DNA from: Oopsacas minuta
Taxonomy: Eukaryota > Porifera > Hexactinellida > Lyssacinosida > Leucopsacidae
NCBI GenBank assembly: GCA_024704765.1
Contig: JAKMXF010000188.1
Coordinates: 491,015-555,014, forward strand
Reading direction: 5' to 3'
Length of the DNA stretch: 64,000 nt
Numbering within the stretch: position 1 is the first letter of the stretch; the number at the start of each line of letters is the position of its first letter. The position numbers and the translations under genes are program-made. The notes below the pieces were generated by a model that made no database searches, was not told where the DNA came from, and worked only from the letters and a program-made list of their open reading frames with translations. Shown in pieces: positions 62,121 to 64,000 of the stretch.

Positions 62121-64000
62121 TACCTGCATGTGAGTGACTTGAAAGTGCGAAATTTTAAATCAGCGTACTTGATTAGCCTCGTAAGACCGTTGAAACCAAT
62201 TCTTTTGAGATTTGTTTACTTTCTGGGACTATTTAGATATTATTTCACGATAAATTCATTAATACAACAATAAATTTACATATGAGAAACTTGAATATAC
62301 GAAATTCGGATTCAAAGTACTTTGTTACCCCATTATAGCCTATAAGAGCAGGTCTCTACGCATATTTAATTATATTAATTATTACAATGCCAGTTTACTT
62401 GGTTTAACAGGGTTAGATGTGATTTTCTTACAGCTTTGTACTAGAATATACAGAAAAACAATTAAGACAAGAGTTATTTTAGGTATGAACTTTTAAATGT
62501 TTTCGGGGATTTAGATTGCTTTATATGAGATTACAAATTGTTGTATAATTTGGCAGAAGAATAAGTGAAACTGTTTTATATAAAGAAATATTCGCTTTTG
62601 GAAGGTATAGTGAATATGGGCTAGTCCTCGTATTCATAGATTGAGATTTCACATTTCGAATATTGTTAAACATCTATCCAATATACAAAGACACATTTCC
62701 TATGATGCCCTTATACACCTTCTATAGTTAATTATCTTCCAAATTTGTAAAACATATTAATTCTGAAAATAAAGTCGCAGTAGAAATGTGAGATAAATTA
62801 TAAATATTCCAGCGATACATCTAGCAGACCTTCTCTGTAAGTCAATTTGAATGTCAGTGTAAGAAACCTTTTAGTCTAAGGTTTTTCTTTTTAACTAATG
62901 CGTCTGTATGTCTAGAGAAAGATATTATGATCAATAGCAATGATTAGGAATTTATGATTTGGTAACTGGAAACGTTTGTCCTGTACATCAGTATAGAACA
63001 AGACTTCATATTGTTAATCCAGTAGACTCTAAGTTATTATCTTCAAGATCAGGACTACTTTAAGGGTTAGGATACCCAGATCATATCTAGAGTAAGTCAC
63101 CTTTTTTAGATGCAGTCCTATGTTTACGGGTTATATTATAGCCTGAGATGTGAACTTTGGAGTCTTAAAATAATCTTCTCATCAAATTTCTGAAATTCCA
63201 AAAATATCAACTTTGTTATTGTTTTGGGGATTATCAACATCGATTCAGGTCATTCAATTTAGCTTGTCAATGTGTAGAATGTCACTGTAGCATTGGCGCA
63301 ACCAAGCTCATGAGTCAGGGTGGGTAAAATGACGTCATGCCCACCCTTCCTATACTTTTTGTATTACGGTAGACCGTATAATACTAAACAAGGATTCCTT
63401 AGAAAACTGGGTTATAGCGGATCGTACCAGACCGGGTCACCGGGTGTGAGCTCACTGGACCAATCGGTTACTGCGTCATGAAATCTTGACCGGTTCTAAG
63501 CGTGTCCAGTACTGTATCGTCTGTATGAACGGATATGTTGGAGCACAAGAAAATAAGGAACCGGTAGGGATTTGGGGCTGAAATTGAGAATACAAATACG
63601 GAGCTTCAGCCTGAAGTTTGAGTTCTTTATCGATCAGGCGTAGCCCACGCTTTTACTCTGCTGGCCGCACTTAAGTATCTGAAGAGCTCGTTGCACCTCA
63701 AGTACTCAAGTGTTCCCCCAAATATATTCTAAAAACTAAAATATGTTTATGAAAAAATGTAATCTCTAGCATAATTTGAAATTATTATATACGAAATGGT
63801 GTGAAAAATATGATTAATCAAATGAACAAATCATGGAGATAGTGATTGAAATGTAAAATTAGGATAGACATACTCAATTACTCCTAGCTAACCGTCAAAA
63901 AGAAATTTTCAAGCATCACTTTGAAAATATGAAAAAGGTGTGAAAATAATGTATGATTCGCTATGGCTGTCAATTTGTAACTTTCTGGCCTTGAATTACA
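62121..64000. other. Repeat-rich region without genes
   Basis: Copies of the dispersed repeat occur at about 62146-62200, 62286-62345 and 63855-63905, with the linked motif GGTGTGAAAA(A)TATGATTAATC at 63796-63824 and a partial copy at 63932-63960. I see no host gene, and nothing recognisable at 62400-63280. Confidence 0.45.

Noticed and set aside
1-64000. CRISPR arrays, operons or bacterial origin
   Set aside because: No spaced direct repeats, no clustered co-directional bacterial genes; spliced genes and eukaryotic transposons throughout.

Overview
This is AT-rich nuclear DNA from a eukaryote, most likely an invertebrate animal. Supporting genes are a full ciliary dynein-2 heavy chain, a GT-AG spliced CWC27 gene, an ankyrin-Roc-COR (Roco) protein, a DDX3/Vasa-type RNA helicase, an NHL-like propeller protein, an SDR16C dehydrogenase, and fragments of ATR, IRP1/ACO1 and a fibronectin-III protein. 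Nothing bacterial or operon-like is present. I could not name the species. Most protein genes here are single-exon.

Region by region: 0.6-5.9 kb, CWC27 (minus), whose 4.3-kb intron holds a decayed coiled-coil ORF and two MITEs. 6.0-11.4 kb, an intronless Roco gene and an intronless DEAD-box helicase (both minus). 11.7-14.7 kb, a long hairpin, a divergent Rab-like GTPase and a large palindromic repeat. 16-18 kb, a coiled-coil/NHL-like gene. 18.4-25.1 kb, a three-level nest: an intact Ginger1 transposon (integrase + OTU) inside a P-element-type THAP transposon, which is inside an hAT transposase fragment. 25.2-36.4 kb is a graveyard: GIMAP-like relic, ACO1 terminal exon, FLYWCH ORF broken by an hAT MITE, Harbinger element with two convergent ORFs also broken by an hAT MITE, a truncated inverted copy of the NHL-like gene, a second P-type relic, a frameshifted FN3 exon and a third copy of the palindromic repeat. 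38.1-51.1 kb, DYNC2H1 as one uninterrupted 13-kb ORF. 53-58.7 kb, an hAT MITE carrying a mariner-like MITE, a Merlin transposon with about 128-bp TIRs, and an almost intact hAT element with an 8-bp TSD. 58.8-59.8 kb, an SDR16C dehydrogenase. 60.2-62.1 kb, an ATR kinase relic. The rest is dispersed repeats.

The host genes are housekeeping or signalling genes with no shared pathway, so the theme is transposon layering rather than a gene cluster. The strongest observations rest on visible TIRs and target-site duplications: Ginger1 (CCGG TSD), the P element (32-bp TIR, 8-bp TSD), four hAT-type insertions (three with exact 8-bp TSDs, one with 6 of 8), and the pogo/mariner-like MITEs (TA). All similarity calls were made by reading; no database or alignment was run.
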